Source: a virus. From it: 40,127 nt of DNA. Where the stretch lies: IMG/VR virus record IMGVR_UViG_3300042386_000480, positions 1-40,127 of that record; one strand, 5' to 3'. The position numbers were made by a program, and so were the translations under genes. Below, one piece after another: positions 39,901 through 40,127 of the stretch (positions are counted from its first letter, which is position 1; each line of letters starts with the position of its first letter). The notes below the pieces were generated by a model. That model ran no database searches. It was not told the DNA's origin and saw only the letters and a program-made list of their open reading frames with translations.

Positions 39901-40127
39901 ATGGGCTGTCCTTTGGGTTACTAATGCAAACGTAACTCAGAGCGCCATTTTTGGTAATACAATAACTGTTGGCGGTTCTTCGGTTGTCAATTCTTCCGGT
40001 GCTTATGTTACTAATATTAATGCAGCTAGCCATACTGTTGGAACGTCAACCATTGCTAACTCTACTGGTGTTTATACTGGTATTGTTAACGCCACATCAT
40101 TGAATATCGGAACTTCGTTTACTGCTA
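36998..40127 (+). CDS. repetitive tail fibre-like protein (partial, runs off the window)
   Basis: An open frame from ATG 36998 to the window end, at least 1043 codons without a stop. It begins MTVNISNVGTNNTFDFWRNR, then NELAYTFS. It is almost wholly Asn/Thr/Ser/Val/Gly/Ala. Residues about 265-565 hold four related units, the last three exactly 213 bp each. Residues about 748-910 hold a 23-residue repeat (VNAASHTVGTSTIANSTGVY and variants). A DTYSLGNTSYRWAVLW motif near 958 is a common fibre module. Predicted to form a long trimeric beta-structured fibre. The start lacks a strong ribosome binding site. Confidence 0.82.
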   Translation, partial: MTVNISNVGTNNTFDFWRNRTNELAYTFSVLAVTANGSNAAAGNAAITGKFTADSLVINTTAHVNNSLLIGNNSVDIYNFTYVNTSAISIGNSTVNSYLDSESLNTYAVYVGSNVVVNTNQLYITHTGAATTNLIANSTTLLFRSNTTVNTIANSTLLQITNGAALAVMNYNSLSIGNSLVNSTSISMVGSNSLFANTQAVTVGANVFMNTSTIVIGNTTTNVLSNSSSILVGNTTINTFANSSLVKVANSTISANITPVSFAVGTSLVNSTIITTGAGGLVANTSAITVGSNVVANTSQFYVAVATSNVVVNAIAVDVGNSTVNALSNATLIRIANSTGSANLNPISLTIGTSLVNSTIITTGANGITANTSAVKIAANIQINTSSYFVGNASVYSDQSINRFTIANNSGSANLDPIGLIVGTSVVNSTVITTGANGITANTSVVKVAANIQINTTTYFVGNTTANSILDANSVTIANSVGSIHLDPVSLTVGTSVVNSTVITTGANGITANTSVVKVAANIQINTSSYFVGNTTVYSDQSINRLIMANNSGSANLDPISLTVGTSLVNSTVITTGAGGFTANTTALQVTSSTIGNTSGFWTTGTVNAAVHSVGTSTIANSSGVYTTTVNASSFTAGNVTIGTGGSVQNVTTVFLGNNTINTVVTSAGLNVNGSATIANSTGVYTGTANAASFTTGTVTTGAGASLLNGTTLLIGNNTINTVVTSAGLNVNGSATVANSSGVYTPTVNAASHTVGTSTIANSSGVYTSVVNGSSITVGTSTIANATGVYTGIVNGSSVTVGSSFIANTTGAYHTGLMNAAAHTVGTSTVANATGVYTTTVNAAAHTVGTSTVANATGVYTTTVNAASHTVGTSTIANSTGVYTGVVNGSSHTVGSSFVANATTINHTGVMTIGGNAQFNGTYANVAGKLNVLGDLQVSGNLTYAGVSSADVVPATNDTYSLGNTSYRWAVLWVTNANVTQSAIFGNTITVGGSSVVNSSGAYVTNINAASHTVGTSTIANSTGVYTGIVNATSLNIGTSFTA
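37790..38689 (+). repeat. 213-bp tandem repeats in the fibre gene
   Basis: Units start at 38051, 38264 and 38477 (exactly 213 bp, 71 residues each: GTSxVNSTxITTGANGITAN...GSANLDPIxLxV). A longer, diverged first unit starts at 37790 (87 residues) and a partial one follows at 38690. Confidence 0.88.
39239..39725 (+). repeat. 69-bp tandem repeats in the fibre gene
   Basis: Units start at 39239, 39308, 39377, 39449 (after one 72-bp unit), 39518, 39587 and 39656, and a further copy lies near 40012 after an unrelated insert. Each encodes a 23-residue unit of the form V-N-A/G-A/S-S/A-H-T-V-G-T-S-T-I/V-A-N-A/S-T-G-V-Y-T. Confidence 0.88.

Noticed and set aside
36998-40127. Diversity-generating retroelement target
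   Set aside because: No reverse transcriptase or template repeat is seen in the window; the repeats are ordinary tandem fibre repeats.

Overview
The window is a contiguous piece of a T4-superfamily myovirus (contractile-tailed phage) genome. The evidence is a large T4-type baseplate and tail module (gp4, gp26, gp54-like, gp48, gp53, gp27-like, gp5-type spike pieces, PAAR tip, gp25, gp6, gp8), a T4-type replication and late-transcription pair (gp59 and gp32, plus a gp33-like protein), and AT-rich TATAAATA-type late promoters. The circularly permuted (two-piece) tmRNA with an ANDN...ALAA tag, the strong sigma70-type early promoters and the exported L,D-transpeptidase suggest an alphaproteobacterial host. 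The host is inferred; nothing in the window proves it.

Layout. 1-4280: rightward early region of small, tightly overlapping (ATGA/TAATG) hypothetical genes, driven by TTGACA/TATACT promoters. 4338-7437: a DUF932 protein, a large unknown basic protein and several small, partly exported proteins including a tiny lipoprotein. 7444-8166: RNA block with a permuted tmRNA, a small ORF, a terminator, a promoter and tRNA-Arg(UCU). 8183-11811: L,D-transpeptidase, gp33-like protein, HExxH metallopeptidase, an inverted GIY-YIG homing-type endonuclease, gp59 and gp32, closed by a strong terminator. 11845-16458 (minus strand): gp4, a gp2-like protein, a gp54-like tube initiator, gp26 and its frameshift extension, then a tape-measure-like protein carrying two peptidoglycan-hydrolase-like domains. 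16517-40127 (plus strand): gp48, gp53, hub, spike, wedge and fibre genes, ending in a long repetitive fibre gene that runs off the window.

The two late operons diverge from a 9-bp inverted repeat (16471-16499) that looks like a pair of opposed late promoters. The virion genes mostly use AGA for arginine while early and replication genes use CGT, which matches the phage-encoded tRNA-Arg(UCU).

The most interesting items are: (1) a phage-encoded permuted tmRNA with a complete acceptor stem including the G3.U70 alanine determinant; (2) a T TTT TTT slippery heptamer followed by a long hairpin at the end of gp26, predicting a -1 frameshift gp26 fusion directly upstream of the tape-measure-like gene, as in lambda-type tail assembly chaperones; (3) redistribution of the T4 gp5 modules, with OB-fold, beta-helix and hydrolase functions in separate genes.
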